This document shows positions 46,526 to 57,763 of a stretch of DNA of 64,000 nt, piece by piece. The stretch is from Linanthus parryae (lineage: Eukaryota; Streptophyta; Magnoliopsida; Ericales; Polemoniaceae). Each line of letters starts with the position of its first letter. Position 1 is the first letter of the stretch. The notes under the pieces were generated by a model. The model was given only the letters and a program-made list of their open reading frames with translations, was not told where the DNA came from and did no database searches. The position numbers and the translations under genes are program-made. The DNA lies in NCBI GenBank assembly GCA_023055425.1, contig JALGPY010000001.1:135743368-135807367 (forward strand). Direction: 5' to 3'.

Positions 46526-47722
46526 GAGATTGTGCCAAGAGAATCTTTTGAGAACTACGTCTTGAGCTCACATCCCTTCAAATGTTATTCCGTCTCTTGA
46601 ATTACTAAATCACTTATTTTTCTCAAAAATGACCGCAAATTACTAAATTGCTGATACAGTTACAAACCCGCCTACCTCCACGACCCCTCGACAGAGTATG
46701 CGGGAACGTCGTGGCCCCAAACCTAACGCATTACATCACGCAAATGTAGTTCATTTTATTTTATATATACAGTTATCGTGTCGAAATAATTGGATCTGGA
46801 TTTCTTTAAACGGTTATTTCCCAGCCCGTAGAGTCGAAACGGTTAAGTCTAGGATTATGCCAGTCTTTTCTATTTAAGTACTTGTATTTTCACGATTTTA
46901 GTGATCAATCAAATTCAAGTTCAAGTGTGTTCACGTGTTTGTGTGCGTTGGAGAACCGGAACATCTCGAATAGCTCCAAACCCAATACTTCGTGTATCAA
47001 ATGGGGCTTTCATTGACATCGCCACAACAATTGGTGATACAATGACAAACACCGAGACAATCACTGAGGAATCACTTCACGCAATCAACCAAGCACTCAT
47101 GGAAGATATTTCGAAAAAGATGATGGAGGAATTGAAAACCAGAGATGCCCATTGGCAATCTTGATTCGCTAAACAGGAGGATCGCCTACCAGCTCCTAAC
47201 CCGGCAATTCCTCAGCCAAACCCACAGCAGCTTGTGGCGGCCAATCCATAGCGAGCGACCGGCTTATAAACCCTAGGCGCCGCCGAACTGATTGGCGGCC
47301 ACACTCTTGCCCTGTCCGATGAACCCACTAGATCAACTGCTAGAACAGTATCGGGGCGCCTTCGGTCGTACCCAGCTGCCAGGGACACCTGTTTCAGGCC
47401 ACAAGATCCGGCCTTCGCATCGCCCAACGGAATAGACGACCTTCCCCGCCAAAACCCCGGTATTTTTTGTCATCCAGATCCCCAAGTCAAACGTGCCGCC
47501 GACTTTGATTTCCCACTGGTCGCTCGCTGAAGAGAATGATTTCTATATTCAATGCATGGATGCATGTATAAAATACAACAGGTCGCTCGCTGAAGACAAA
47601 GCGGTGTATTTCGTCATTCTCCCATCAAAGAAGTTTCGTCCTCCAAAATTTTGCTATGTGCTAAAGAGAATGATTTCTATATTCAGTGCATGGATGCATG
47701 TTTAAAATTCAACAAGTAGGTG
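46526..47722 (+). mobile_element. LTR-retrotransposon fragment, LTR end and gag start
   Basis: A region ending near 46,985 resembles an LTR 3' end, followed by 'aaatggggctttcattgaca', similar to the junction of many plant gypsy elements. Next comes an open frame from about 47,042 (MTNTETITEESLHAINQALM) that stops at 47,162 and continues as a Pro/Gln-rich remnant. A direct repeat ('gagaatgatttctatattca') recurs at 47,532 and 47,664. Family assignment is tentative. Confidence 0.45.
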
Positions 47723-47727
47723 TTATG

Positions 47728-48339
47728 TGTAGATAGTGCTTTCCAGACAGACGGATCACAGCCACGTGGCAATCATCCAGCACACCTATCTGTGCTCCAC
47801 ACACACAGGATCACCACCCGCGCTGATCCACGTGGGGGCTGCGAGGCAGGGCCCTCGCACACCACCACACGGGACTTGTAGTGACTTAGTGGTTTGGAGG
47901 CTAGAGTAAGTTCCTTCGCGCGCGAGCGACAACCAAGCCCGCGCGCGAACTTTAGTAACTGCTTTGAGAGATTTATGGCACGAGCTCCATAGACCCGGTC
48001 AACCTCATAATGGTTCCGGTATACGCGGACGAAGTGCGTAACGGTCCCTATATATGCAGGCGAACGTGTCGTTGTGGTTAAGGTAATTAAGCTGCCATTA
48101 ATTGGTGCATTAACCCACTACAACGGTCATATTCTCCACTATATATAGGATCGGTAACCCTTCCTCACATAACACTAATCACCTGAACTACGCGGAAGCT
48201 CTGCCAAACCTGTCTCTCTCTCTCATACAGCTACTACTGTCTTACTCTCTCCCCACTCACAACCCTACTTCTCCTGTGTCTCTCATTCTCTTTTCTTGGT
48301 GTACGTTGAATCTTCCTCAAATGATTCCTCCTGTACACA
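47728..48339 (+). mobile_element. Solo LTR of the Tat/PMD family, copy 2
   Basis: 612 bp from TGTAGATAG to GTACACA with the perfect 5-bp duplication TTATG (47,723-47,727 and 48,340-48,344). Colinear with copy 1 and with the LTR at 50,766-51,391. Its hairpin arms are TTCGCGCGCG (47,915-47,924) and CGCGCGCGAA (47,940-47,949). Confidence 0.95.
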
Positions 48340-48344
48340 TTATG

Positions 48345-48849
48345 AACATCACTTATTATCATGCAACGTGTATATTAGGCTTGTCAATGGGATAGTTTTT
48401 TCTAGACGCGTCTTGGGTTCGACACGAACCATATTATTAAGACCCAATCCTAAACCAAACCATGAAGCATCAGACCCTGCAGCTCTAAACCCACCAAAAC
48501 CCAGAACTACTAGGTCAAAACCCACGACCCATTGAGCAACCGCGGTTAACAAAAAAGGTTATATATTCTTGAGTTTACTTAGATAAAATGGGAGAGAGAG
48601 AGAATCATATAATATAAGAGAGTTGAAATTTCTTTTATAAAGAGAGGGAGGTTATCAGAATAGAGGACTGGAGAAAACTTAAGAGAAATTAATTGTGACA
48701 TAAAGAGAGAGAGGGGGAGAGAAAATTACGGGAGAGAAAACTAAAAGAGCGATCAATTGTTGATCATGGAGAGAGAGAAAAGCAAGAGAACTGGAGATAG
48801 AGAGAGATATTCCTAGTGTGAAAATTGATCATTCAATCCATTTGAATTA
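48345..48849. other. GA-rich intergenic stretch
   Basis: Dominated by 'gagagaga' and related purine motifs between 48,585 and 48,810. No gene seen. Confidence 0.5.
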
Positions 48850-49286
48850 ATGACATGCATGAAATCAGGGGGAGTCCTATTTTGAAGATGATGAAAGACA
48901 AGTTTTCTCAAAGCTCCAAAGCTTTGAAGAAGTCCATTTATGCTTATGAACTTTTTAACTGCTAGCTAACAATGTTTGTGTTGCAGGCTTAGGATTTAAC
49001 TGGATATTGTTTACAAGCTTTATGTTGTCTCTTAAAAATATTCTTATATTGTTATATTGTGTTCTTATAATGCTGAAAAAATGTACAGATTGATTGTCCT
49101 TAAGGATTAGCTTTGTTGGTCAAAGTTTTGACAGTCATCCAAAGCTCCAAAGCTTTGGAGGTGCCTTTAAACTTTTGTGAGGAACTATTTTGGCTAACCA
49201 ATTCTTGATGCAGATTGTTTCAGCTGGTTATGTGTTTGATTATTGACTTGCTATGAGTCACAATCTTATTTTTGATTATTATCTGA

Positions 49287-49355
<69 letters not shown>

Positions 49356-50350
49356 TAAATCTGCAAATAGTTTTTAACGGAGTTTATGGTTTAAACTGAT
49401 CTGTCAAGCATATATGTATATATGTGCTATATTTTCTGGATTGTGTTTGATCTTTTCATGAATATTTGCAGGGTTGTTCGTTGTACAAACCTTCCTAAAA
49501 AATTATTTTGGCTATTCAAACATAGTTGTTGAAAGAACCTGTTAGGGGTTGAGTATTTTCAGGAAGTTTGTTCATGAATCTCTCAAGTTGTTACTGTTGT
49601 TGTTATAAGACTGGTTTTGAATTTCAAACAAAAAGGAGAGTTGTTCAACTAAGTTAGAGAAAAGAGTTCATTCATGGAAGATCTACATTCAAATCTTGAC
49701 TCATTCATTCAAGGATTCATCAACAACATAAGATCAATCATCCAGGATTCTGAAGAACAGTTATGAGCATTATTACTTATCTGTTTCCGTGTTCTTCTTT
49801 GTGCTTTTATTTTATACTTCATTAGAAGTTTATTACCTCATCAACTTTAATATGTTAGTTTTTCAAGTGAACAACAAGATGTTCGTATTGTTTCACTATA
49901 TTTTAGCTGGAACTAAATAGGTTTGGAACCACAAGCAGTATAAGTGTAAGGTAGTTCACTTAGGCTTGAGATCTAGGGCTAATCCTGTGATTAATAAGAA
50001 GTTGTTTAAATCCTGGAGGGATAGTATCCCTGAGGTGGAGAGTAGGCCCATTTTTGGCTGAGCTTCGTAAAAAATCATTGTGTTCATCTCTTTACAAGTT
50101 CTCCATCTCATTCCGCACAACACAGGGAAGCTCCAAAGCTTTGGGGACATTTCCTGTTTCAAAGCTTTGAAGCTTCAGACAGCCTTAAACTGTTTCAAAT
50201 ATTTTCAAACCTTTCCAAAATCTTGAAATTTTATTGGTTTCTTGTGTTAGAGTTTTAAAAGTTTAATTTTAACAAAAGTTTACATACTCTATTCAACCCC
50301 CCATTCTAGAGTATTAAGATCATGTTTTAAACTTGCATTACACGCTTTCA
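48850..50350 (+). mobile_element. 5' LTR of a Ty1/copia element
   Basis: Ends CA at 50,349-50,350 with a copia primer-binding site at 50,353-50,364 (TGGTATCAGAGC, initiator tRNA-Met). The left border is approximate. It contains palindromes of the TCCAAAGCTTTGGA type at 48,915, 49,146 and 50,132, and a (TA)n run at 49,290-49,352. The end resembles the LTR at 1-1119. Confidence 0.72.
49290..49352 (+). repeat. (TA)n microsatellite
   Basis: About 63 bp of uninterrupted TA dinucleotides within the copia LTR. Confidence 0.97.
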
Positions 50351-50399
50351 ATTGGTATCAGAGCTTGGGTCACTATAAAGATCTTACCATCTTGTGATA

Positions 50400-50765
50400 A
50401 TGAGTAATGTAGGTGATGTAGGATTCTCATAGGGAAGAGCAGCTAACAGACCTCCATTGTTCAGTGGTGACAGCTTTGTGCATTGGAAAACATTGATGAA
50501 GATGTTTATAATAGATCAAGACATGGATTTGTGGTTAATCATTCTCAATGGTCCCTATGTGTACTATACTACTTCAGCTGGGATCAAAACTGTCAAAACT
50601 GAAGAATATCTTTCAGTTACTAAATTGGAAAATGTATCAAAAAATTATAAAGCAATGAACTTGTTATATTGTGCTCTTAGTGCATATGAGTTCAACAGAA
50701 TCTTCAACTGCAAAAGTGCCAAGGAGATTTGGGACAAGCTGGTTGTTACTTATGAAGGAACTAGT
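50400..50765 (+). pseudogene. copia gag, 5' part, broken
   Basis: The ATG lies 36 bp after the primer-binding site. The frame continues into a typical copia gag (LFSGDSFVHWKTLMKMFI, then a CKSAKEIWDKLVVTYEGTS end). An in-frame TAG (50,430-50,432) replaces codon 11, and the frame is cut at 50,765 by the Tat-type element. The rest of this copia should lie beyond the right edge of the window. Confidence 0.85.
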
Positions 50766-51391
50766 TGTGCACAAGAGATTCCGGCAGGGAGACCTCCGTG
50801 TACACCGTGCGTAGTGGATCAGGGATCGCACAGGAAGAATAGGGGTGTGTGTAGGGAGAGAGTAAGTCAGTAGCAATGTCTGAGAGAGAGACAGAGGTTT
50901 GGCAGAGCTTCCGCGTATGGCAGTGTGTCCCCCTTTGTATGGAAAGGTTAACGATATATATATACTGGAGAACGTGACCGTTGTAGTGTGGTTAATGCGC
51001 CCATTAATGGCGGCTTAATTAGCTTAACCATAACGGCACGTCCGTCCGAGTATATAGGAACCGTTAGAGCACGTGGTGCGCAAGTACCGGAACCGTTACG
51101 AGGTTGACCGGGTTTGACCGGATTGACCGGGTTTATGGAGCTCGTGCCATAAATCTCTCAAAACAGTTACTAAAGGTCGCGTGCGGGCTTGGCTCGCACG
51201 CGACAGGGCTTACTCTAGCCTCCAGACCACTAAGTCCCTACAAGTCCCGTGCAGTGGTATGCGAGGGCTCTGTCTCGCAGCCCCCACATGGATCAGCTCG
51301 GCTGGTGATCCTGTGTGTGTGGAGCACAATATGGTGTGCTGGATGGTTGCCACGTGGCCCAGATCTGTCATGTCAGAAAGCAGTATCTACA
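50766..51391 (-). mobile_element. 3' LTR of the Tat-type element
   Basis: 626 bp; on the minus strand it starts TGTAGATAC and ends TTGTGCACA, matching the two solo LTRs. Hairpin arms at 51,176-51,185 and 51,195-51,204 are GTCGCGTGCG and CGCACGCGAC. A TATATATAT stretch near 50,955-50,965 matches the TATA-like box of copy 1. Confidence 0.95.
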
Positions 51392-51405
51392 TTAGCCCCC
51401 TTTCT
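51392..51405 (-). promoter_or_regulatory. Polypurine tract of the Tat-type element
   Basis: Minus strand AGAAAGGGGGCTAA directly before the LTR start TGTAGATA; this is the position where plus-strand DNA synthesis is primed in LTR retrotransposons. Confidence 0.85.
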
Positions 51406-52082
51406 GCGCGTGAAGGCTCATAGCTGTATAGGCTTCCATGCGCGGAAACCAACATGCGCGTCGCCGCCACGCACCAATTCAAATACGGGTTAGTTCAGCC
51501 CCCGTGCGTGTCATTATGACCTAAAACCCCTAGAGTCGTGCCGTCTGACCTTTAGGGTTTTAGGCGTGACGTCAGCCCGTCCTGTGATTGCGCGATACGA
51601 CGGTGACGGTTGCGATTCGACTACTGAAGGGACGCAACCCTTCATTCTTCTGGATAAATACCTTGTATCCCATTATTGCAAAGCATCACTTCTTTCTCTT
51701 AAAGTGAATGGTACCCGGAGATCTTCGAGAGCAGATCCAGATAATCAATCACCAGTTCAGAACTGCAAATCGTATTCTCCAATTGTGTATATCCAAGCAA
51801 GCTTCAAGGAAACAAGGTTGGCCTCGTTTACTTTTGATTTAAAATACCAGTGTTTGCCTTGAACTGCGTTGAATCTGTAAATCCATGAAATTTGTGAAGA
51901 GGCTTTTGATCTTTGAACCCGCTTCGTTTTAATCTTTCAACAATATTGGATCTTGCAACTCCCCAATTTCTGAAATCGGTACCGGAACTGTTTGCTTTCC
52001 TTTGCATAGATCTCGAATTCCAAAATTCAAACTGAAGTGTGGTGTGGTATTTCTCCCCCCTTTTTCTTGCCCTTTCGCAGGA
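51406..52082 (+). promoter_or_regulatory. Promoter and 5' leader region of the antisense gene
   Basis: A 680-bp region between the 3' LTR and the antisense gene's ATG. A TATA-like 'gataaatacc' lies at about 51,653 and an acceptor-like polypyrimidine tract plus CAG ends at 52,080, two bases before the ATG. A 5'-UTR intron is therefore possible. Assigned from position and motifs only. Confidence 0.4.
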
Positions 52083-55000
52083 ATGGCCAAGACAAGAGTA
52101 ACCAGACCCGTCAAGGAAGACGAAGAGATGCCGGAGCTTCCGCAGGCTCTGTGGCGTAAAGCCCCCTTTCTGGGTGGGAAGAATTTTTATCATGCGAGGG
52201 TGAAGGCGAAGAGGATGCCTGATCCTGTTCCAGTTGAGCGATTGTTGACACTGACTCGCCCAGTTAACTCAGCCTTGCTCGAGTTGGTTGGCTCCGAGGG
52301 TGTGGTTCGATTGGGGATCGAGAATGGGCACTTCCCATACACTGCAATTTCTACTCAGGCGTTTGTCCAGAAATTGGACTATATGGATGAGTGGATCGAC
52401 CACGTGTTGGATCATCACGCCGAGACTCTCGATAAAGCCGGCATTTTCTTTGCTATCCGTGCTATGAAGGGTGCTGCCGTGAAGTTGGATCAGTCCATGC
52501 TTCTAGACCTTCTGTCCCGTTACTCGCCCGCGACTCACACGTTTCATTTTGCGGAGTTCGAGGCTGCCCCCACGCTCGAGGACGTTCAAATGCTGTATGA
52601 GCTTTCCCCCATGGGTGAGGTGGACCCCTTGAGTCACTTGAGGACATCTGCGGAAATGGCCTTGTACGCGCAGATGGAGGAGTGCCTAGCAGAGGTAAAG
52701 AAAATCTCCACTCGGTGGACCACTACAAAGCCTCTTCCGAACTGGCAGCTGGTGGATACGTCTGCGAAGAATACCTGGAACAAGTGGTTGCAGTACTTCT
52801 TCCGAGACTATGCGAATAGCAGCATTACTAAGAAGCTTTTGAGCGAGAACCCGGAGGCCGAGAATTATGTAGAGGGCAAGGGTTATCATTTGACCCTTTG
52901 TGCCTTTCTCTGTGCTTGGCTGTCGAGGTATCTGATTGATGGTCACCCCCATGACGGGGTCTTCTACCATGTGCTGCCACTTGCCGTGAGGCTCGCTCTT
53001 GGCCAGAGAGTCGCACTCGGACCCTTGGTTTTGGGCATGCTATATTATAGGCTGGATCAGCTGGTTCTGGCGATGAGGGAATCGCGGGGCCGCCTCGATG
53101 TTCTGACCTTTGTCAATATCAGCTTTTTGACAATGTGGGTTTTCGAGCGCTGGCCGTCTTATGCTCCAACTCCCCTCCCACTTGATAAGTGGTGTCCCCC
53201 AGGCGAGACGGAAGCGCGCAACAGCGGAAGAGCTGCGAGATGGTTTGGAGCAAGCAACACCAAGTGCACTTGGAGTTTGATATGCGACAAACGAAAGGAG
53301 TTTACTGCCAGGCCCTATGCCACACGTGTTGAGAATGTGCGGTGGTTCCCAAAGCTATACCCTTCCAAAGGTATGGTCTTGTCAGAAGACCTTCTCTTTG
53401 AAAAGGGGCCGCATTTCCACGAGCGCTATCGTGAGTTCTTTTGTTGGTGTCTGCGAGGTTCCCTTCCTGCCCTTGCAGAGCATATTCGTGAGCTCGCGCC
53501 AAGGTATGAAAGGCTTACAGTGGATGTTGACCCCACTCGGGTCTCTCCTCAGTTTGGTTTCGATGCGGTGGCCCCATCGATCTGGCCCCAGTCTATTATC
53601 AGAGGGTGCTACAAACGTTTGCTGACAAAGGAGTGCAAGACGGTCCTCATGAGCAATCTTCCCTTTGAGCAGCCTGCGGGAACTCGCAAGGGTGGTTGTT
53701 CCCAGAACTGGCTCGCATACTGGGCTGCCCAGCAAGCGAGGATTGAGACGGAGGCGGCGGCGCAGCCAGGAAGGGCCCCCTTGATCAAGAGAAACTCTTT
53801 TCCGTTTCGCCCCAATTGCAGTTTGAGCGAGTCTGAGTATGGTTGCTACTCGCTGTGGGACCGCGAGAATCATTTGTGTCCCGATTTCATTCTGAAGGAG
53901 CAAGTCGACGCAATTAAGAAGGGTGACGCGCAGGTCATCAAATATAGCAAGGCGTTTGCTGAGGTAAGCAATTTCCCTGTGTGCTTTAAGCTTTTTGATT
54001 TTTTTTTTTTTTCTTGCGCTGATGCTTTTCGTTCTGTATTGTTCAGTGTCATGTGCGGAGGTTCGCAGCTGGTGATCGCTCCAAATCGCTGGTGAACACC
54101 ATTGTTGCCACTAGAAGGAAGGGGGAGTCGTACCGGCTAGCATGGAGGATGGATGCCGAGGTCGAAACAAAGGTTCGCGGAGTCATGAACACTTTTGCTG
54201 ACTCGCTGATAGATAACCCTCCGGCTCCATCTCCTCCTAGAGAAGACCCGTCCCCTCCAGCGACTGCGGCGCCGAGAGCGAAGAGACCTAGGCAAAAGGG
54301 AATTACGATTTCTTCCCCTAGGAGTGCTCCAGCTTCTCCCCCAGTGAGGTCCCTTTCCATCAAGGACAAAGGCAAGGGTCGTATGCCCAGCAAAGTGCGA
54401 AAAGATCTCGCAGTTGAGACTTTCGTTCCATTCAACCAAGAGGAGGAAGAGAGACAGGAGCCCCAGGCAAGTGATGAAGAAGAAGAAGCAACAGTTGTGA
54501 TGTGCGAGGAAGAATCAGGAGGTACTTCCGTCGCATCTCCTTGCCACTTATCTTGACTTCTTTGCAGTTCTTTCCTTTGAACCAATTATGTATTCGCAGA
54601 TGATGATGATGAAGCCGTCGGTGGCCTTGTGGCCAAGAGGCAAAAGAGAGATGCCCATTCTGGCATTTCAGATGATCCTATAAGCGAGGATGTTCTTGCT
54701 GAATCCCGAAAGACAGCCGCGGAGGCTGCTGAAAGAAGAAGGCAGCGAGAGGAAGAGGAGCTCGAGCGTGTGAAACAGCGGAGCCTCGAGGAGCAGCATG
54801 TTGACGACTTAGTGCGTCCAGTTGGCGAGGAAGACGAGCTTCCCGAAGAAGTGGCTCCTCATGTGGAGGAGGAAGATGAGGTTCCCGGAGAGGATGCAGC
54901 AGAGCTAGAGCAAGTCCAAGCGGACTTCGCAGAGATCGCAGGTGGCGATAAAGGTGAGATCTTCAATCTCGCAGTTACTTATAGAGATGTAATTGTGGGT

Positions 55001-56378
55001 GCGTTGAAGCACGGTGTGTCAAAGCCTGACATTCGCCGTTGGTTGGTAAGCAAATGCGGAGAACCCTCAGGTAATTATTTTGAGTGATATGCGCATACTA
55101 GGCTGTAGCCACTTGAGGCAAACTCATGACTGGTTTACTCGCATCCCAGGTCACGCTTCTATTAAAGATTTGCTTAGTGAGGATACACTGATAGGGCACG
55201 GTTCCACGTCCCTAGTGTACGATGAGGATACCTCAATCCCACCTTCGCGTGGAGGTGCTTATTCTTAGCTTTAGTAAAGATAGCGAAATAACTTATAACA
55301 CAAGTTACCTCACATTATCGCATTTGGTATCGCAGGTCATGCTGAGGAACCTGAGCTGGAGCAGAGAAGTCAGCCTTCTGCATCCCATGTTCCAATTTCG
55401 AGCTCCCATACCGAGAAGCCCGTCGCAGCCGCTGGACACGCAAGTGAGCATCTCGAGGATGTCATCGAACTCTCCGATGATATCGAAGCTGATGCTGTGC
55501 CGATGGACGAAGGTGTCCGTACCGGTGGTGAGGAAGAAAGGACAAGTGATGCTAATGTTTTCGCATCTGAGAGTGTCCTCCGCCCAGCGACTTCGGCTGT
55601 CCCTTCGCCTCCGGCGATGACTGAGCCAGAAGCACCTATTCCTGCGTGGAGCATTTGGGGCTCGCAGGTTGGGAATGTAGTCGCAGCTGGTGCGGCCTAC
55701 ACTCTTCCTCCTGACTATGAGAGGTTGGAGCTCGCAGCTGATAGGAGAGCCATGGAGCGAGGGCAGTCTTCGAACAACCCAGTGGCCCGCATCCCTTCTC
55801 TTCATGAAATTCTGGAAGGCACTGGTAAGTAAAGATTTACCGTTCGCACGTCGCATTATTTGCTTGCGAGTTCTGACATTATAACCATTTTTGATGTCTC
55901 AGGTTTGAAGCAAACCGATGTAGACTGGGTGGTTCGAATGCGTCTCAGATACCCCCGATCGTTTGTGAGATCTCTGGAGATCGGACCTTTTGACAGGAGG
56001 CTATTCCTTACTGAAGCCATCTGGATACTGGAGCAGCTGTCTGCGGCTACACCTGCGACCATTTCGGCCCAGAGTGCTGAATTGCTGTGTGGCATGTGCC
56101 AAAATCTCCTGTTCAAAGTCCAAGGCAGACTTGGTTTCAAATTCCTCAAGGACAGAGTTACACTGATTCGCGCAGCTGTAACTTTGAATCTCGGTCACCA
56201 GAATCTCGCAGCTGAGATGCAGAAGGTGGAGCAGCAAAAGCAAAAGGTTGATGAAGCTTTGAAGCTGTATCACGAAATGAATGCCAAGTGCGAGCAACTG
56301 AAGCAAGAAGTGAAACAAGTGGAGAAGCTGAGCGAGCAGTTCGAGCCCCATGATTCCTTAATCAAGAATTTGTTTTGA
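52083..56378 (+). CDS. Plant mobile domain protein encoded antisense within the retrotransposon
   Basis: Six exons: 52083-53963, 54047-54521, 54600-55070, 55150-55254, 55336-55824 and 55903-56378. All five introns are GT-AG, 78-83 nt, and keep one frame of about 1,298 codons. Exon 1 encodes a plant mobile domain (aminotransferase-like region, residues about 75-560) with segments such as TFHFAEFEAAPTLEDVQMLY, CAFLCAWLSRYLIDG and VNISFLTMWVFERWPSY. Next come basic clusters that could be nuclear signals (PRAKRPRQKG, AKRQKRD), long acidic Glu/Asp-rich stretches, and a C-terminal coiled coil (MQKVEQQKQKVDEALKLYHEM). In the family, MAIN/MAIL1-type proteins act in the nucleus and affect transposon silencing and meristem maintenance, and mobile-element copies are common. 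A role in helping the element is inference. The first ATG after the acceptor-like site is chosen; the open frame extends 27 codons upstream. No frame damage is seen, unlike pol. Confidence 0.88.
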
Positions 56379-57763
56379 CTTTTCGAATTTTGAAAAGAAA
56401 ACAGGAAAATAGCTGAGACATTAATGTAACGTTTTGAAACATTAATGTAATATTGCTAGGGTTTCTCCCCCTTTTTTTTTTAACAACAAACAATGAGTTT
56501 GCCCGTTCTGCCCTTTTCGGGGATTTGATTGGACATTTCTGTGCATATCCAATTATGACATCAGCAATTGATTTTCTGCTTGATTTTCGCGCTAATTTCT
56601 CGGCAGATAAGCATGCTTCCGTTGGGAAGTCCATCCGAATCATGACTATCCGTTATTTATTAGGATACGCAACTGAGTCGTCGTAGCCTTTAGTAGGGTA
56701 ATTGATTGTTACCGCTTTTCGAGGCGTAAGTGATTGAACTTACCCTCTTTTTGAATTTTGCTGACTCATCTTAGGCAACCGAAGAGTCTCCACAGGGTCT
56801 ATATAAACCCTGTGTTTGCCATTTGGGTTCTTCATCCCAAACATGTGCTTTGCCGTGAGTCCTTACGACTGCTGGCTTCAACGCTTGTTTTTCGTTGATT
56901 CATGGCAACTTCAAGTTTTGAATCCTGAGTTTGCGCTTTGTGCTATAGAAATAGTTTCCAAGATCCACTTTATGAGGCTTATTGCTGTTTATAACCATCA
57001 TAAAGAGGATGCAGATAATACCTCATGTGTGTTCGAAGGAATTTCTTCGTGTATTATGTGTGCAGGTCATGTTTCCGGCCGCCTCGTGGCGAGGTGCAGC
57101 GCCGAAGTGACCGTGCTACCGTCTCGTAATGAACGGCGGAATTCTTCTTCAGCATCTCCGGGGAAGAATCCGTTGCCCTCACATTTGTGAGGTCGGGGTG
57201 CTCGTCAATGCCCTTGTCCAACATGACAAGGAGTCCATCACCAGAGGAATGACTGCTTCGCCTGTTTTGCAGAGTAGCATCTGTCGGCACAGGAAGCTCC
57301 TCCGACGCCTATCTTGATTAGACAGAGGCTTTTGTCATTCCTTGGGGTCTTGGGCATATCGCATCTCCGATCTTGCTGCTAGGGATGTAGCGAATGACGA
57401 GTTGATCTCTTCGCGGCAGCATCCCTTTTGCTATAGATCTTTGGCTGCAGATCTGTGTGCTGCATTGCCGGTGTTAAAACCGGTGGATTCTCTCTTTTCT
57501 TAGCCGAGAGTTCCCTAGTGCATCTCTGGCTTACCAGCCATTTTTCGAATGTATTGTAAGCCATGTTGGCTGCTGTTGTTAGATTTGAGCTTTTCGCTTG
57601 TAAGCTGTTATCTAGATAGATAAACTGTAAGTCATTTGACTCATAATGATGTATAGCTTTTGTATTATCTGCTCTCTTTGCAAAAATACAATTTCGAATG
57701 CGTTTCGGCTTGTTCTGCCTTGCATAATGCCATATAATGATTTCACATATGCGACGTCAATGC
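56379..57763. other. Spacer between antisense gene and tandem array
   Basis: Begins with the likely 3' UTR of the antisense gene (two 'aacattaatgtaa'-like copies, 56,420-56,450). A clear TATATAAA is at 56,800-56,807, and several short frames follow on both strands around 56,816-57,320. None is recognised. Confidence 0.45.

Noticed and set aside
53382..54585. Minus-strand frames of 173 and 178 codons opposite the antisense gene
   Set aside because: They overlap the mobile-domain exons, whose frame is far longer and supported by introns and domain content; these are shadows.
56800..57320. A second antisense gene after the TATATAAA at 56,800
   Set aside because: The frames downstream are short, on both strands, and show no recognisable domain or convincing splice chain.
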